From NCBI GenBank assembly GCA_905235695.1, contig CAJOMW010000082.1:1-6150 (forward strand): a stretch of DNA of 6,150 bases. Direction: 5' to 3'. Source of the DNA: an uncultured Clostridia bacterium. Its GTDB lineage: Bacteria; Bacillota; Clostridia; Oscillospirales; CAG-382. The notes beneath the pieces were generated by a model. That model did not search any database. It was given only the letters and a program-made list of their open reading frames with translations, and was not told the origin of the DNA. Numbering within the stretch: the stretch's first letter is position 1; each line of letters begins with the position of its first letter. A program made the translations under genes and the position numbers. Positions 5,147 through 6,150 of the stretch are shown one piece after another.

Positions 5147-5482
5147 TTATTCAGCCGGAAATACCGCAGCTTCTGCAAGCGGTGACATGGAAGAGAGGCT
5201 CGACCACACAAAGGCTTTAATTTTTGCGATATTGCCGTCCTTGTTGGAGAAGGATGCGCCGAACCTTGACGTGCTGCCGATATCGACATTTGCGTACATA
5301 TAGCGTATTTCAAGCATACGCCCGCTGTCATCGTAGGAAGCAAGGACTATGTATGCAAGGTCGTCGCAGGAGACGTTTTCAGCACTGACTTCGGCAACGA
5401 ATGAGCCGGTAGGGATAGCGGCGAGAGGGGAAAATGAGTGGGACAGAATAGAGAGGGAGAAAGCAGCGGGAGTGTAATTGTT
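5147..5482 (-). pseudogene. C-terminal domain cut off from the LRR gene by an in-frame stop
   Basis: On the minus strand 111 codons run without a stop from just after the TAA at 5485-5483 to a second TAA at 5149-5147, in the same frame as the LRR protein upstream. The translation includes TGSFVAEVSAENVSCDDL, AYIVLASYDDSGRMLEIRYM and, near the end, GNIAKIKAFVWSSLSSMSPL. The last segment resembles, from memory, a C-terminal domain common on secreted proteins of gut Clostridia (the ...KAFxWDSLxSMKPL type). No start codon with a ribosome site is visible at its head, so it is unlikely to be made alone. It is best read as the broken 3' end of the LRR gene, or as that protein's C-terminus if the stop is a sequencing error or is read through. 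The MITE-like element ends 25 bp beyond it. Confidence 0.72.
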
Positions 5483-6150
5483 TTAGTGAACGTGAACGAT
5501 ATATCCGCCATCTACATCTCTGCCGGCGTTTTTATCCCAGTTATTGCCCTTTGTTACGGCATTCCACTGCTGATCTGTGCCGTTATAGTATATGTCAGAG
5601 AGTCCGTAACAATATGCAAACGCATAATTGCCGATGCTTGTCACGCTGTCTCCGATCGTCACGCTCGAAAGAGCTGTGCAACTTCTAAACGCATAACTGC
5701 CAATGCTCGTAACGCTATCGGGGATATTCACGCTCGCAAGGTTGTCACAATATGCAAACGTTGTCCCGCCAATTTTCGTCACGCTGTCGGGGATATTCAC
5801 GCTCGAAAGAGCTCTGCAACCGTAAAACGCATAATTGCCGATGCTCGTCACGCCGTTTTCAATGGTCACGGTTTTGATATTTGAGCTGTTGCTATACCAC
5901 GGCACAGAGGAAGATGAAGAATAATTCGCCATCGCTCCCGTGCCGCTTATGAGAAGAGAGCCGTCGTCATACAGCGTCCATGTCAGATTAGCGCCGCAGG
6001 TGCCGGAGGCGAGGATCTCTCCTTGCAGCTGTTCGCCGAGAAAATGCACAGTATATCCGCCATCTACATCTCTGCCTGCGTTTTTATTCCAGTTATTGCC
6101 CTTTGTTACGGCATTCCACTGCTGCCGCGTGCCGTTATAGTATATGTCAG
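5483..6150 (-). CDS. BspA-like leucine-rich-repeat surface protein, 5' end outside the window
   Basis: The frame is open to the window edge, so the true start is missing; the GTG at 6049 is internal (GYTVHF). About 222 codons are seen. A module begins with LASGTCGANLTWTLYDDGSL and LLISGTGAMANY (near 6015-5920), the usual lead-in of bacterial BspA-type repeats. Four exact 23-residue LRR_5 units follow (5851-5576) with the pattern VTSIGNYAFxxCxxLSSVNIPDS. Then comes YYNGTDQQWNAVTKGNNW and GRDVDGGYIVHVH before TAA. The same YYNGT...GGYTVHF block ends the previous module at 6150-6045, so at least two modules exist. Such proteins are secreted or surface-bound and often mediate adhesion; the specific partner is unknown. 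Translation ends at TAA 5485-5483, but the frame stays open for another 111 codons. Confidence 0.85.
   Translation of the reverse strand, partial: DIYYNGTRQQWNAVTKGNNWNKNAGRDVDGGYTVHFLGEQLQGEILASGTCGANLTWTLYDDGSLLISGTGAMANYSSSSSVPWYSNSSNIKTVTIENGVTSIGNYAFYGCRALSSVNIPDSVTKIGGTTFAYCDNLASVNIPDSVTSIGSYAFRSCTALSSVTIGDSVTSIGNYAFAYCYGLSDIYYNGTDQQWNAVTKGNNWDKNAGRDVDGGYIVHVH
5500..5598 (-). repeat. Long direct repeat within the LRR gene, copy near the 3' end
   Basis: These 99 bp match 6052-6150 at an offset of 552 bp with about six differences by eye, four of them clustered in the codons for DQ versus RQ. The offset is 184 codons, so whole modules (lead-in domain plus LRRs plus YYNGT block) appear to be tandemly duplicated. 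Confidence 0.8.
5576..5851 (-). repeat. Four tandem 69-bp LRR units
   Basis: Each 69-bp unit encodes one 23-residue leucine-rich repeat. The third and fourth units as translated share VTSIG(S/N)YAF. Identical short runs such as the codons for IPDSVT make the region prone to unit gain or loss. Confidence 0.8.
6052..6150 (-). repeat. Long direct repeat within the LRR gene, copy at the window edge
   Basis: Partner of 5500-5598, encoding YYNGTRQQWNAVTKGNNW and the GGYTV end of the preceding module. The repeat probably continues beyond the window. Confidence 0.8.

Noticed and set aside
5110..5343. 77-codon minus-strand frame overlapping the broken LRR tail
   Set aside because: It is in another frame from the recognisable C-terminal domain and runs into the MITE arm; no family features.
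5483..5485. TAA reassigned to an amino acid
   Set aside because: The same reading frame ends at another TAA (5149-5147) just where the domain should end, and the other genes use TAG and TGA normally, so a different genetic code is not supported.
5438..5884. Plus-strand frame with repeated RHAVxDxHAR-like segments
   Set aside because: The repeats are the antisense image of the 69-bp LRR units on the minus strand.

Overview
The window looks like chromosome from a Clostridia-class Firmicute, probably an anaerobic gut member of the Oscillospirales/Ruminococcaceae or relatives. The signs are an NfnAB-type electron-bifurcating transhydrogenase, an ECF-transporter S component, a sporulation-lineage D-Ala-D-Ala carboxypeptidase, a BspA-like leucine-rich-repeat secreted protein, Firmicute consensus promoters with AGGAGG-type ribosome sites, and dense hairpin-rich intergenic repeats. 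The lineage call is inference from gene content; no rRNA or other marker is present.

Layout, left to right. 1-201: terminator-like hairpins and a first copy of a modular 3' repeat element. 202-729 (-): membrane S component of an ECF vitamin transporter, with its own near-consensus promoter at 778-806. 807-1057: no gene seen; an orphan plus-strand terminator and a chain of hairpin repeats. 1058-3393 (-): nfnA then nfnB, driven by a perfect TTGACA-17-TATAAT promoter; the two genes are separated by a second copy of the modular element. 3394-3609: divergent control region. 3610-4779 (+): penicillin-binding D-Ala-D-Ala carboxypeptidase. 4780-5146: third copy of the element, interrupted by a small insertion, then a strong terminator and a MITE-like element. 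5147-6150 (-): the 3' part of a BspA-like LRR gene split by one in-frame TAA; its 5' end lies outside the window.

Functionally the genes are ordinary and mostly unrelated: NfnAB couples NADH, ferredoxin and NADPH pools in the cytoplasm, the carboxypeptidase trims peptidoglycan outside the membrane, the S component captures a small nutrient, and the LRR protein is probably a surface protein.

The most unusual signal is intergenic. Three genes (ecfS, nfnA, the carboxypeptidase) carry at or across their stop codon the same composite element: hairpin A, a heptanucleotide array, GTACCT (or its complement), then hairpin B. In the two intact copies the array is exactly six heptads (42 bp), although the heptad sequence is quite different. 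Hairpin stems vary with compensatory changes, hairpin B recurs alone inside the MITE-like element, and a separate two-hairpin module is inserted in one array and also lies downstream of nfnB. This suggests a family of small, recombining, structure-selected repeats.
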